64,000 nt of DNA from Marinilactibacillus sp. Marseille-P9653 (GCF_916618885.1 NZ_CAKAKH010000002.1:1-64000); one strand, 5' to 3'. Counted from the first letter of the stretch, positions 22,421 through 32,195 are shown. The notes: generated by a model from the sequence alone, not told the origin. Numbers and translations: made by a program.

Positions 22421-24505
22421 CTACTTTATTTTCTCTAAAAATAATTGATTTAAATGCTGTTGAATTTGCTTTTCTGAACCTTTGTTGAATAAGTTCAGAT
22501 TGGCATCACTTTCCACTATAGATGCACTGATCGTTCCCATCATATCTTGTGTCAGTTCATCCATTGGATCTGGAGCAAGTAATAATAAGATACGATCTAG
22601 TTTCATTGTCTTTCTTTCCATATTCATCATTTCAAACGGTTCTGGAAGATCAACTATGCTGAAATGTGCCTCCTTAATAGACGGATGCACACAGTGAAAT
22701 AAACCTAGACCAGTATTTGGAATGCCTATTGGTGCTGTAACCATTCTTTTTTCAAGTTTTTCTGATACAGCTAGCGGGTCACTCAAAACGCTGCCAGATA
22801 AATCTAAACAGATCTGCTGTAATGTCAATCTCAGCGTATCATAATTGCCTATCTTTTGAATAGAAAAGGACTCTAATAATTGGTTTACTTTTGTGATTTT
22901 TGAAAAGAAATCCTGGAATGTCTGGTGTTCGAGGCCTACTTTCAGACTAGTATCAGCTTGTCTCAGTTTCTTGATCTTCTCACGCAGCACTTGTTCAATG
23001 TACTTGCGAATACTCTTAAGCTCATCTTCCATTAGCAATGGTGTAACAACTTTATAATCCTTTTCAAACCCCTGTAGAAAAATCGTAGATAAAATCAGAT
23101 CATACTGTTCAAAATTCAACTGATGTAACTGCGAGATTCTAGAAACATCCACAGTCGTCACTTCTGGGATGTTTTTCCTTAAACGACTTTCCAATATTTT
23201 GGCAGTCCCCATCCCGTTAGAACAGATAATCAGTACATTTAGTAATTGAGCACTGGAATTCCTTTCATATGCTGAAGCGAAATGAACAACCACATATAAT
23301 AATTCGTTGAACTGAAATTCAAATTCAGGAAACAAACTGGCCATTCGGTTCCGGATAACCGTGCTCAGTTCAGTGTATTCTTCATGGATTTTTTCAAGAA
23401 GTGGGTTATTCACTTCAGGCATAGGTGCTTTGTTCCGCTGGATCGCCGCTGAGATATGAGCGAACAAATCCCGAAACAATGTCTCATCTTGATAAAACGG
23501 CATATACATATCTTCAGAAACTAGTCGAATCAATTCACGTACTTTGAAACTCAACTGCAAGTCATAATCATCAGAGAATTCATCTCTCAGCGGCACATTC
23601 AGTCCATCAATCTGGAGCGCCAGAAATACAATTTCTTCCTGTGATAACGTTTTTAATCCATACAGTTCACTTAGGTCATTGAAGATCTCTTTTGAAATCC
23701 CTACGCTACGTTCACGAACTTCGCCGTTAATCTGATGCTCGTGGATTGCTTGTTTAACGGTATGGTTTTGTTTAATACGCATGACTGAAAACGTCAGAAA
23801 CAAAATTAAACTTTGAAGTTGGGTATCATTGACATCTTCAAACTGAAATTCCCCGAACTGTCTGACCAGTCGGTAAACTGTCTCCATAATTTCGGGATCC
23901 AACACTTCTAAAAAGGGATTTCTACTTTCATGAAACGCATCTTTTGAAATAATTGCCTGTTCGTCAAATAATTTAAAGAAGTTGTATTCATTCAGTTCAC
24001 TTGCAATTAATCCACTCACAATAAGTCGCAACGATGCTTCAGAAGCGATCACTTTGATTCCGCGAGCTTTTCTTTTTACAATTTGAATGTCATATTCTTT
24101 GAAAATATCTTCTATTATCTGCAAATCTTGCTGCACTGTACCTGTACTCACTTTTAAATCATACGCCAACGATTCTGTTTTCAGCTCTTCTTCTTCCAGA
24201 AGCAGCGTGATCATAAGCAAACTCTGTCTTTTTTGGGTGGTCAGTTCGTCAGATGCACTGTAGAGTTCCGATTTCAGTTCTTCTATAAATCCTTTATTTC
24301 CTTTAATGAAGTACCCTTCATTTTTTTTATATAACTTCAACTGGTATTGGGCTAGTGTACTTTCAATACTAGATAACTCACGGTAAACGGTTCGCGTACT
24401 CACATCCAATTGGCTAGCTAGATAATTGATTGTGATTCCGTTTTTTTGATTCAGCAGTATTTCTAATATCACTTTTTCTCTATTTGAGATGTACAGGTCG
24501 TTCAC
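22421..24505 (-). CDS. mtlR: Mannitol operon activator MtlR (PRD/BglG-type)
   Basis: About 695 aa. N-terminal helix-turn-helix domains (EKVILEILLNQKNG, LDVSTRTVYRELSSIE), then two PTS regulation domains, an EIIB-like domain (LIICSNGMGTAKILESRL) and a C-terminal EIIA-like domain. PTS phosphorylation sets its activity at mtl promoters. The start is uncertain: homologues begin at the residue equivalent to the CTG at 24496, which has GAGGTG 6 nt upstream; the GTG at 24505 given here overlaps that site. The upstream in-frame region contains the mtlA terminator, so it is not coding. Confidence 0.92.
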   Translation of the reverse strand: MNDLYISNREKVILEILLNQKNGITINYLASQLDVSTRTVYRELSSIESTLAQYQLKLYKKNEGYFIKGNKGFIEELKSELYSASDELTTQKRQSLLMITLLLEEEELKTESLAYDLKVSTGTVQQDLQIIEDIFKEYDIQIVKRKARGIKVIASEASLRLIVSGLIASELNEYNFFKLFDEQAIISKDAFHESRNPFLEVLDPEIMETVYRLVRQFGEFQFEDVNDTQLQSLILFLTFSVMRIKQNHTVKQAIHEHQINGEVRERSVGISKEIFNDLSELYGLKTLSQEEIVFLALQIDGLNVPLRDEFSDDYDLQLSFKVRELIRLVSEDMYMPFYQDETLFRDLFAHISAAIQRNKAPMPEVNNPLLEKIHEEYTELSTVIRNRMASLFPEFEFQFNELLYVVVHFASAYERNSSAQLLNVLIICSNGMGTAKILESRLRKNIPEVTTVDVSRISQLHQLNFEQYDLILSTIFLQGFEKDYKVVTPLLMEDELKSIRKYIEQVLREKIKKLRQADTSLKVGLEHQTFQDFFSKITKVNQLLESFSIQKIGNYDTLRLTLQQICLDLSGSVLSDPLAVSEKLEKRMVTAPIGIPNTGLGLFHCVHPSIKEAHFSIVDLPEPFEMMNMERKTMKLDRILLLLAPDPMDELTQDMMGTISASIVESDANLNLFNKGSEKQIQQHLNQLFLEKIK

Positions 24506-24551
24506 CTCTTTTCGTAATTTACCTTCTAGGTTTAGTATACAGAAAACAAAG

Positions 24552-24579
24552 AAAACAGTGAATTTCTCCACTGTTTTCC
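24552..24579 (-). terminator. Intra-operon terminator after mtlA
   Basis: A perfect 10-bp stem GAAAACAGTG/CACTGTTTTC with a minus-strand T-rich tail lies between mtlA and mtlR. It should lower mtlR-F-D expression relative to mtlA. Confidence 0.75.
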
Positions 24580-24619
24580 GTGCTCTCAAATATTTAACCC
24601 TATTTGTTCAAGCCGGTTA

Positions 24620-26080
24620 TTAAGATTGATCTTTTATTTTTTCAACAATTTCATCATATTTGGGACTACCTAAGAAATTATCTACAGATACATGAACTGC
24701 ACTTGGCGTACGTTGTGAAGCTCTTTCTGTTAATTCTTCTTGGGTAATGACCAATAAACCTTCTTCATCTTGTAAGTTATTGATAGAAGAATTCGTTACG
24801 CTGATGCTTAAACCTGCTTCTTTGACTTTTTTCTTCATTAGTGAAGCACCCATTGCAGATGATCCCATTCCAGCATCACAAGCAAAGATGATTTTATTTA
24901 CGAATGTGTCTTCTACTGCGTCAACACCAGTCGCAACATCTCCAGCACCTACTGTACCGGCATCGTTCATTGTTACTTGACCTTTAGCTGTTGCTTTGTT
25001 TGCACTTGATTTAGCAATGGCTTGATCTAGCGCTTCATCACTATCATCCGAACGGTCTAATTTCAAAATCAGTGATCCTACTGCAAATGATGCAGCTGCT
25101 GCAACAACTACACTTGAGATAACTGCGACATAAGCTCCACTAGCAGTTGCCCCTAGTACCGCAAGAATCGAACCTGGAGAAGCTGGTGAACGTAACGCAC
25201 CACCTAAAAGTACATTCGTAAATGTTCCAGAAACTCCACCAGCGATAGCTGCTAAGAACATTGCTGGTTTCATTAGTACATATGGGAAGTAAATTTCATG
25301 AATCCCACCGATAAAGTGAATAAATACCGCACCAAATGATGAAGATCTTGCTGAACCTTTACCAAATACCATATAGGAAAGTAAAATTCCAAGACCCGGT
25401 CCAGGATTTGCTTCCAACAAGTAAACGATTGATCTACCAGTTTCAGCTGTTTGTTGCGCACCAAGTGGTGTGAAAATACCGTGGTTGATTGCATTGTTTA
25501 GGAACAATACTTTTGCTGGTTCAATAAATACGTTAACTAATGGTAATAGGTTTGCGTTGATAATCCACTCTACACCGGCAGCCATCGCTTGGTTCAACCC
25601 TAAGAAGATTGGACCAATAGCAGCAAAAGCTATTAAGGAAAGGACGAAACCGATAATACCACTTGAAAAGTTATTAACAAGCATTTCAAGTCCTGTTGGA
25701 ATTTTATCTCCGAAAAAGTCATCAAATTTCTTAATTACATAACCACCTAGTGGTCCAACTCCCATTGCGCCAAGTAACATTGGTGCATCGGGTGCTCCCA
25801 TAATCACACCCATTGTTGCAATAACCCCTACAACTGCTCCACGTTGTCCGTGAACCATGCTACCACCCTGATAAGCAATCAAGATTGGAATCAAATAATT
25901 GATGATGGGTCCAACCATTGTAGCTAAATTTTCGTTAGGTAAAAAACCGTCTGGAATAAATAGCGCTGTCAAAATCCCCCATGCAATTAACGCTCCGATA
26001 TTCGGCATAACCATTCCACTTAGGTATGAACCTAGACGTTGAATAGCTGATTTCCCACCCTTACTCTGTGTCTGTTGCAT
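24620..26080 (-). CDS. mtlA: PTS mannitol EIICB component
   Basis: 486 aa. It imports and phosphorylates mannitol. The membrane EIIC domain spans about residues 1-345 (GSYLSGMVMPNIGALIAWGI; GGIHEIYFPYVLM). A linker leads to the EIIB domain (about 395-486) with phospho-cysteine in CDAGMGSSAMGA. The EIIA part is separate (mtlF). The ATG at 26080 has AAAAGGAG upstream; a 36-codon extension would overlap the promoter and cre. Confidence 0.96.
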   Translation of the reverse strand: MQQTQSKGGKSAIQRLGSYLSGMVMPNIGALIAWGILTALFIPDGFLPNENLATMVGPIINYLIPILIAYQGGSMVHGQRGAVVGVIATMGVIMGAPDAPMLLGAMGVGPLGGYVIKKFDDFFGDKIPTGLEMLVNNFSSGIIGFVLSLIAFAAIGPIFLGLNQAMAAGVEWIINANLLPLVNVFIEPAKVLFLNNAINHGIFTPLGAQQTAETGRSIVYLLEANPGPGLGILLSYMVFGKGSARSSSFGAVFIHFIGGIHEIYFPYVLMKPAMFLAAIAGGVSGTFTNVLLGGALRSPASPGSILAVLGATASGAYVAVISSVVVAAAASFAVGSLILKLDRSDDSDEALDQAIAKSSANKATAKGQVTMNDAGTVGAGDVATGVDAVEDTFVNKIIFACDAGMGSSAMGASLMKKKVKEAGLSISVTNSSINNLQDEEGLLVITQEELTERASQRTPSAVHVSVDNFLGSPKYDEIVEKIKDQS

Positions 26081-26135
26081 TATGCATTCTCCTTTTGTAC
26101 CTATATTTTTTATAATTGCTCTCTTTACTCTTTTA

Positions 26136-26150
26136 TTGTAAGCGCTCCGT
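26136..26150 (-). promoter_or_regulatory. cre site at mtlA promoter
   Basis: TTGTAAGCGCTCCGT resembles the CcpA catabolite-responsive element. It overlaps a minus-strand -10 (TACAAT, 26135-26140) that lacks a good -35, as expected for an activator-dependent promoter. Binding would repress mtlA when glucose is present. Confidence 0.6.
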
Positions 26151-26181
26151 TTTAGGAATACTAGTCCAAGTAGTAAGAGCT

Positions 26182-26202
26182 TTGTCACAACACTTTTGAC
26201 AA
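26182..26202 (-). promoter_or_regulatory. Candidate MtlR operator
   Basis: TTGTCACA, 5 nt, TTTGACAA. This closely matches the Firmicutes MtlR consensus TTGNCACA-N4-TGTGNCAA and lies upstream of the mtlA -35 region, the position expected for an activator. Confidence 0.55.
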
Positions 26203-26353
26203 ACTCCTAGTTATGACACTCTTTGTGCAAATGCCTCTCCTCACATTTGTATTCTTAATCAAGAATGACCTTTTGCTTAACAATCTTAAGTCTCGTGTGT
26301 CAAACTTTAGATTGTTAAGTGAAACGTCAGCGATACTCTATTACCAATGTCAT

Positions 26354-26482
26354 GTATACCAATTTAATTTATTATTCTATATTTCTATTTGACAAACGTC
26401 TTTAATGATTATAATATTGTGATGCGTCAAGGAAACGAATTACAAAAAACAGTATATACCAATTAAAATTTGGTCTATACCT
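26354..26482 (+). promoter_or_regulatory. glmS promoter with GntR-type operators
   Basis: TTGACA (26389-26394) and TATAAT/TAATAT (26410-26417) form the promoter. TATACCAATT half-sites occur at about 26355 and 26455, the second facing an inverted copy (TTTGGTCTATACC) to 26482. These resemble NagR/YvoA-type amino-sugar operators. No glmS ribozyme is recognisable in the short leader. Confidence 0.6.
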
Positions 26483-26507
26483 TAAAAAAGAAAGAAGGAA
26501 AACAATT

Positions 26508-28316
26508 ATGTGCGGAATCGTAGGATATATTGGACATAAAGATGCAAAAGAAATTTTATTAAGAGGATTAGACACTTTAGAATATAGAGGGTATGACTCA
26601 GCTGGTATCTATGTTACTGATGAATCAGATAAGGGTCATTTATTTAAAGAAAAGGGCCGCATCGCTGCACTTCGCGATAAAGTAGACAACTCTGTTGCTG
26701 CTCATTCTGGTATCGGTCATACTCGCTGGGCTACACACGGTGTGCCAAGTGTTGAAAATGCTCATCCACACCAATCTACAAGCGGTCGTTTCACTATTGT
26801 ACATAATGGTGTAATCGAAAACTTTGAAGAAGTAAAAGACGCTTATCTTTCGGATGTTCACTTCCACAGTACTACAGATACTGAAGTGATCGTTCAATTA
26901 ATTGCTTGGTTTGTAGAAACTGAAGGATTAGAAACCATTGATGCATTCAAAAAAGCAACTGTTACATTAAAAGGTTCTTATGCTTTGGCATTAGTGGACA
27001 ACCAAGCACCTGATACTTTGTATGCTGCTAAAAACAAATCTCCTCTATTGTTAGGTACTGGGGAAGGTTTCAATGTTATTTCTTCTGACGCTATGGCAAT
27101 GGTTCAAGAAACGACTCAGTTCATTGAATTGATGGATGGAGAGGTAGCTACATTAACTAAGGATTCTATTATAATTGAAGACTTAGCTGGTGAATTGATT
27201 GAACGTGATAGCTATACGGCTCATATCGATGCTAATGATCTTGGTAAAGGAACTTACCCATACTACATGATCAAAGAGATCGACGAGCAACCTGCTGTTA
27301 TGCGTAAACTTGTTCAACAGTATCAAAATGAAGATGGTCAATTAGAAGTTGACGAAACAATCTTGAAAGAAATCAAAGAGAGCGACCGTATTTACGTTGT
27401 AGCTTGTGGTACTAGTTACAATGCAGGGTGGGTCGGTAAACAACTACTTGAACGTATGACTGGAACTCCAACTGAAGTTCATTTAGCAAGTGAGTTTGCT
27501 TACAATACACCATTATTGACTGAGAAACCATTTTTCATCTTCTTATCTCAATCTGGCGAAACTGCAGATAGCCGTCAAGTACTGGTTCAAGTTAACAAGG
27601 CTGGCTATCCTTCACTAACACTTACAAACGTACCTGGTTCAACGTTATCACGTGAAGCTAAACACACTTTACTGTTATATGCTGGACCAGAAATTGCTGT
27701 TGCTTCTACAAAAGCTTATACAGCACAAATCGCTGTTCTTGCTATCTTGTCTGAATGTGTTGCTAAATTCAACGGTGTAGACGTTTCTATTGACGTAGCG
27801 CATGAATTAGGAATTATCGCTAACGCTATCGAAACAGTGATCGATGACCACGAAATCTTTGAACACTTATCGGTTACCCACTTAAGTACAAGTAAAAATG
27901 CTTTCTATATTGGACGTGGTATTGATTACTATATCGTCATGGAAGCTGCTTTGAAACTAAAAGAAGTCTCTTACGTTCAAGCTGAAGGTTGGGCTTCTGG
28001 AGAATTGAAACATGGTACGATCGCTTTGATAGAAGAAAACACTCCTGTTATCTCTATCATTACAGACGAAGTGTCTGGTCCTCACACAAGAGGAAATGCT
28101 CATGAAGTTATTTCTCGTGGCGCACACAGTATGATCATTTCTATGGAAGGTTTGGACCGTCAAGAAGATGCTTATGTTCTTCCTAAAGTTCACGACCTAT
28201 TAACACCTCTAGTGAGTGTCATTCCAACTCAATTGATTGCATACTATACTGCATTACACCGTGGAAACGATGTTGACAAACCTCGTAACCTTGCAAAATC
28301 CGTAACTGTAGAATAG
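26508..28316 (+). CDS. glmS: Glutamine-fructose-6-phosphate aminotransferase
   Basis: 602 aa. It makes glucosamine-6-phosphate, the first step to UDP-GlcNAc. The N-terminal glutaminase domain exposes catalytic Cys after Met removal (MCGIVGYIG). Two SIS sugar-isomerase domains follow (about 285-415 and 455-590), with SQSGETADS and the C-terminal [17 protein letters not shown] precedes the ATG. Codon use is close to optimal, suggesting high expression. The product feeds GlmU, also encoded in this window. Confidence 0.97.
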   Translation: MCGIVGYIGHKDAKEILLRGLDTLEYRGYDSAGIYVTDESDKGHLFKEKGRIAALRDKVDNSVAAHSGIGHTRWATHGVPSVENAHPHQSTSGRFTIVHNGVIENFEEVKDAYLSDVHFHSTTDTEVIVQLIAWFVETEGLETIDAFKKATVTLKGSYALALVDNQAPDTLYAAKNKSPLLLGTGEGFNVISSDAMAMVQETTQFIELMDGEVATLTKDSIIIEDLAGELIERDSYTAHIDANDLGKGTYPYYMIKEIDEQPAVMRKLVQQYQNEDGQLEVDETILKEIKESDRIYVVACGTSYNAGWVGKQLLERMTGTPTEVHLASEFAYNTPLLTEKPFFIFLSQSGETADSRQVLVQVNKAGYPSLTLTNVPGSTLSREAKHTLLLYAGPEIAVASTKAYTAQIAVLAILSECVAKFNGVDVSIDVAHELGIIANAIETVIDDHEIFEHLSVTHLSTSKNAFYIGRGIDYYIVMEAALKLKEVSYVQAEGWASGELKHGTIALIEENTPVISIITDEVSGPHTRGNAHEVISRGAHSMIISMEGLDRQEDAYVLPKVHDLLTPLVSVIPTQLIAYYTALHRGNDVDKPRNLAKSVTVE

Positions 28317-28333
28317 TCAATAGAATACAAAGT

Positions 28334-28383
28334 AATCCCCTTTACTCTGACCAAATCAAACGGTCCGTAAAGGGGATTTTTTT
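28334..28383 (+). terminator. Terminator of glmS
   Basis: The stem AATCCCCTTTAC/GTAAAGGGGATT is followed by T7. Confidence 0.9.
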
Positions 28384-28663
28384 AGATTATTTACACACTT
28401 GTCGATGGCATTAGTGTAACCTTTGTCGACCCAGAATTACTCGATTTGTCAATTCATCTGAAAGAGGGACTACATTATCTTATTTGACAAATTCTCGCGC
28501 TGAACGACGCATTCAATATACTGCATTCATGCATCCATTCAGTAAGTCTTTCGACATTATCGTAAAACAGACGAACAATGAATTTCCGATTGAAGAAATC
28601 ACTAAAAGAAGCATCAATCCAGTGGACAAATACTGAATCGATACTTCTTTGTTATCATTAAAT
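28384..28663. other. Intergenic region with possible decayed coding remnant
   Basis: No intact gene. Two plus-strand reading frames give protein-like stretches (about 28397-28484 and about 28442-28636, the latter reading ...FDIIVKQTNNEFPIEEITKR... to a TGA). They lack starts and do not join in frame. I cannot assign a family. Confidence 0.3.
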
Positions 28664-30001
28664 TTATGCTTCAGTAGGTTGCGTAGCTTGAACTGCACCA
28701 TCTTCTACTCGTTCAATACCTTCTGTTCCTTCTGTTTCAAGTTGATACGCTTTTTGATCTACAATTCTAAAGAATGGATAATAAATCCCTGCCGAAAGCA
28801 GTATTTGTACCATCTGCCAGGCTCCGCCTCGCCATCCACTGAGCAAGAACCCAGAAATAATTGGTGGGGTTGTCCAAGGGATATTGGCTCCATTTGCATA
28901 AGGTACGATACCGGCTGACATCACAAAGTAAGTCAGACCTGACATCACCAGCGGCATCAATAAGAACGGAATCATCATGATGGGATTCAAAACAATAGGG
29001 AGTCCAAATATCAACGGCTCGTTGATATTGAATAATCCAGGCACAAAAGCTAATTTTCCTAGTGTCTTGTACTGCTCAGATCTAGCAAACAATAGGATAC
29101 AAAGTGCCAAACCTAGTGTTGCACCTGCTCCTCCAACTTTAATAAAGTTATTGTAAAATTGTGCATTGATGATATTTGGTAAAGCATTACCGGCTGCAAA
29201 AGCAGTAGCATTCTCTGCAGTCAGATTTAACCAAATTGGGTTCATGACTGCTCCAACAATATTGGAGCCATGTATACCAAATGACCATAACAGCCCTTCA
29301 AAGATAAAGATGATAAACGTTGTTGGTAAAGTTCTCGATAAAGCCAGTAAGGGTGTTTGTAAAATTTCAAAAATGAATGCATGAGCTGTTTCGTATGAAA
29401 CCAAGCTAAATCCGATACGGATAAAATTGAAAAGAACAATGACAATAAATCCTGGAACGAGTGCCGAGAAAGATCTAGCAACATTTGAAGGAACAGAATC
29501 CGGAAGTTTGATAACCCATCCTTTTTGAATGACAAGTCTGTAAATTTCTGTTGCTATAATAGCTGATATCATTCCAACAAATAATCCACTCGCACTTAGA
29601 TTCAACATCGGAATCCCTCTAGCCTCGTTTGCAGCAGTTATGGTCGGTGTTAAAACAAAGAACGCTACTAGCGAAATCAGAATGGCACCAATGTCATCCA
29701 CTTTATAATAGTTAGCCAACGATTTAGCCATACCAATCATAACAAACGGCGTCATGATTTCCATTGTCATGTCATAAGGAACTTCAAAATAAGATTTCCA
29801 ATCCGCTCCAAGTAACCCTTCCATAAATCCAGGATAACTCTCGATAGGTAAATTGGCAAAAAGCAGAAAAATAGAGCCAATTATAAGTAAAGACATTGCT
29901 CCGAAGAACCCAGCCTTGACAGCTGTCAAATAACGATTCGAATCTAATTTGAATGCAATAGGAGAAAGTACCTCCGATAATTTATCCAGTGCATTTTCCA
30001 T
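28664..30001 (-). CDS. PTS EIIC, cellobiose/beta-glucoside (CelB-like)
   Basis: 445-aa membrane permease of the lactose/cellobiose PTS family, with about ten hydrophobic segments and the family segment FNINEPLIFGLPIVLNPIMMIPF. The ATG at 30001 has GAAGG 8 nt upstream. No EIIA, EIIB or phospho-beta-glucosidase gene is adjacent, so it must borrow partners encoded elsewhere. Two cre-like sites upstream indicate catabolite control. Confidence 0.88.
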   Translation of the reverse strand: MENALDKLSEVLSPIAFKLDSNRYLTAVKAGFFGAMSLLIIGSIFLLFANLPIESYPGFMEGLLGADWKSYFEVPYDMTMEIMTPFVMIGMAKSLANYYKVDDIGAILISLVAFFVLTPTITAANEARGIPMLNLSASGLFVGMISAIIATEIYRLVIQKGWVIKLPDSVPSNVARSFSALVPGFIVIVLFNFIRIGFSLVSYETAHAFIFEILQTPLLALSRTLPTTFIIFIFEGLLWSFGIHGSNIVGAVMNPIWLNLTAENATAFAAGNALPNIINAQFYNNFIKVGGAGATLGLALCILLFARSEQYKTLGKLAFVPGLFNINEPLIFGLPIVLNPIMMIPFLLMPLVMSGLTYFVMSAGIVPYANGANIPWTTPPIISGFLLSGWRGGAWQMVQILLSAGIYYPFFRIVDQKAYQLETEGTEGIERVEDGAVQATQPTEA

Positions 30002-30037
30002 ATACAAAACCTTCTTTCTCAAAATAGTTTTAGCATT

Positions 30038-30051
30038 TTAAAGCGGTTGCA
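30038..30051 (-). promoter_or_regulatory. cre-like site upstream of EIIC
   Basis: TTAAAGCGGTTGCA matches the CcpA cre consensus at 12 of 14 positions, 37 nt upstream of the EIIC start. Confidence 0.5.
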
Positions 30052-30204
30052 TTTTGTGGTAAAACCGTTATGGTTTTCTCTAATTCATAATGTGAGCTCA
30101 AGAAAATTTCTTTTCTATCATTATGCATTTTGAGAGTATAAAAGATGAAAATGAAAAGTTATAACTTTTTCTATAAGTCAATTATATGTGGGGAGAACAT
30201 TTTA

Positions 30205-30218
30205 AGCAAGCGTTTTCT
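30205..30218 (-). promoter_or_regulatory. Second cre-like site upstream of EIIC
   Basis: AGCAAGCGTTTTCT matches the cre consensus at 11 of 14 positions, about 200 nt upstream of the EIIC start. The region between the two sites is AT-rich without an ORF. Confidence 0.4.
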
Positions 30219-30240
30219 TTACTGTTATATCAGTATTTAT

Positions 30241-30262
30241 CGTGTGTAATCCATTACACACG
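30241..30262. repeat. Perfect inverted repeat, likely operator
   Basis: CGTGTGTAAT, CC, ATTACACACG: two perfect 10-bp arms with a 2-nt centre. It lies between the terminator of the aspartate decarboxylase gene and the EIIC gene, upstream of the latter. No T-run follows, so it is more likely a regulator site than a terminator. Confidence 0.5.
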
Positions 30263-30370
30263 CATCACTAACACTTATCTATTTCGAAAGTTTTTTCCAG
30301 TATAACTCGATATAGATTTTATGCATTATTGTATTATAAAACGATCATTATATTTAATACTCAAGATTAA

Positions 30371-30400
30371 AAAGGAGTCTGCGAATGTGCAGGCTCCTTT
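30371..30400 (-). terminator. Terminator of aspartate decarboxylase gene
   Basis: AAAGGAG(T)CTGC/GCAG(G)CTCCTTT hairpin with a minus-strand T-rich tail, 6 nt past the stop. Confidence 0.85.
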
Positions 30401-30405
30401 CCTCT

Positions 30406-31980
30406 TTATTTAAATGAAAGATACATCCGGTCGACCATATTTGTGATCCTTTGACCGATTTCTCTATACGTTTTAGTCGGAAGATTTGCTAATGAGACTC
30501 TAACGGTCCACTTACTTGAACCAAATGCCTCTGATTTCAATAGCATCAATTGCTCCTCTTTTGCGAGTTTAGTGACAATATCTGTCATAGACCAGTTGGT
30601 TTGAATATAATCTACGAAAGGTTCTTCGTATTTTTCTTTCAACCACCACTCGAAGTCGATTTCACAATAATAAGCGGTATTCAATTCTTTGATTGGCATA
30701 CGCATACCTAGAGAATCATATAGGGCCTTACCTCTCTCCTGACAAATCCCAATAACTTCTTTCTTGTACACATCCTCTGTATCTAACAATGCGTAAAGAC
30801 TGAACAATGTCATCATCACTTGCTGTGGAGCCGATAGACCTGCTGCATGATTTAAAGCAACTGATCGACTATCTGCCACCATCCGGTCAATAAATCGAAT
30901 AGATTCAGGATCTGAGGTGAGCGTTGCATAACGAGTATTTAACTCGGCTTTCTTTCCTTCTGGAAGTCGAGCCAGACGGTCATCAAAAATATTTTCTTTT
31001 GCGACTGCAATCGTCCCTATTCTCCATCCAGTTGCACCAAAATATTTTGAGTAAGAATAGATGCAAGCTGTATTATACGGCAAAACAGTAAACAATGAAG
31101 TAAATTGATTCAAGAAAGTGCCGTATACATCATCCGACAGAATCATCAAGTCTGGATTATCCTTTTCAACGATATCAATCAGCTGATCGATGGAATCTCC
31201 ATAAATCGCATTAGCCGTAGGATTACTTGGGTTGACGACAAAAACCGCTTTGATGGTCTCATCTCTTAAACGATCCAACTCTTCTTTGGGAAACTGATAA
31301 CTTGTTTCTCCATTAATTGTCACGAGCTCCGAGCGAATGTAGTGTACATTAAATCCGTACTCGGGCAGCTCTGGTATTTCCATATAAGGTGCAAAAGTAG
31401 GAATCAGCAAAGCAATGGTATCCCCTTGATTTAATAAGGCATTGTTAACTAAAGAATTGAATGTATAAACAATACCAGCGGTTCCACCCTCTACTGCGAA
31501 TACATCGAATGGGACACTTTTTGAATCGAATAGTTCATGATGCAAATAATGTTTGATTGGTTCTTCACTGGCATTCAAAATACGTTCCGGATGGGGATAA
31601 TTATCTCCGATCACATCATCTAGCATATGCTTCAACCATACTTCTTTTGGCATACCCATTAAGTGATTGCCTTTTTCCCAAATTCTTAGAAGTAAATCTG
31701 CTCCTTGCGTTTCCTTGGAATCTAGAAAGGTTTCGAACCTTTCTGATCTACTATCATCTTCTTTGATCATTCCAGCAATTTGTCTGTTTTCTCCGAGCAT
31801 GGTTTCTTTAACTGCAAATTCCCCTAATAGGAAAAAAGCTTCTCTTGGTATAGGTGCCGTCCAGTTCGGGTTCCCTCTACCTGCATTCAAAAATTCTTTC
31901 GTATTAGGGGTTTTCTGCATCTGTTCTTCTAAATAAAGATTTAATTCAAAAGGGCTCAGACTTTCAAGATCCTGTTTCAA
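30406..31980 (-). CDS. aspD: Aspartate 4-decarboxylase / aminotransferase
   Basis: 524 aa from TTG at 31980, which has AGGAG 7 nt upstream; a longer ATG-initiated frame to 32058 lacks a ribosome site. It is a fold-type I PLP enzyme with VFAVEGGTAGIVYTFNSL, VVNPSNPTAN and the Schiff-base Lys in YSYSKYFGATGWRIG. Length and the N-terminal extension (LNAGRGNPNW) match aspartate 4-decarboxylase rather than ordinary aminotransferases. It converts aspartate to alanine plus CO2, consuming a proton. The AspT antiporter that usually accompanies it is not nearby. Confidence 0.88.
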   Translation of the reverse strand: MKQDLESLSPFELNLYLEEQMQKTPNTKEFLNAGRGNPNWTAPIPREAFFLLGEFAVKETMLGENRQIAGMIKEDDSRSERFETFLDSKETQGADLLLRIWEKGNHLMGMPKEVWLKHMLDDVIGDNYPHPERILNASEEPIKHYLHHELFDSKSVPFDVFAVEGGTAGIVYTFNSLVNNALLNQGDTIALLIPTFAPYMEIPELPEYGFNVHYIRSELVTINGETSYQFPKEELDRLRDETIKAVFVVNPSNPTANAIYGDSIDQLIDIVEKDNPDLMILSDDVYGTFLNQFTSLFTVLPYNTACIYSYSKYFGATGWRIGTIAVAKENIFDDRLARLPEGKKAELNTRYATLTSDPESIRFIDRMVADSRSVALNHAAGLSAPQQVMMTLFSLYALLDTEDVYKKEVIGICQERGKALYDSLGMRMPIKELNTAYYCEIDFEWWLKEKYEEPFVDYIQTNWSMTDIVTKLAKEEQLMLLKSEAFGSSKWTVRVSLANLPTKTYREIGQRITNMVDRMYLSFK

Positions 31981-32154
31981 AATTCCACTCCTAGTTTTTT
32001 GTGATGATTTTATTTTTTCTCCACTTATAATTGTAACAAAGATATTGAAAGACCCCAAGTCTATAGAACATTAGACAAAGAATTTATATAAATTCTCATA
32101 TAAGCCCATTATTATGTGAACAATTTAATGAATAGACGAAATTTCAGCAAAAAA

Positions 32155-32185
32155 ACTAGCCTTCCTATAAATCAAGAAGGCTAGT
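32155..32185 (-). terminator. Terminator of S9 peptidase gene
   Basis: ACTAGCCTTC/GAAGGCTAGT hairpin followed by a minus-strand T7. Confidence 0.88.
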
Positions 32186-32195
32186 CTCTTATTTT

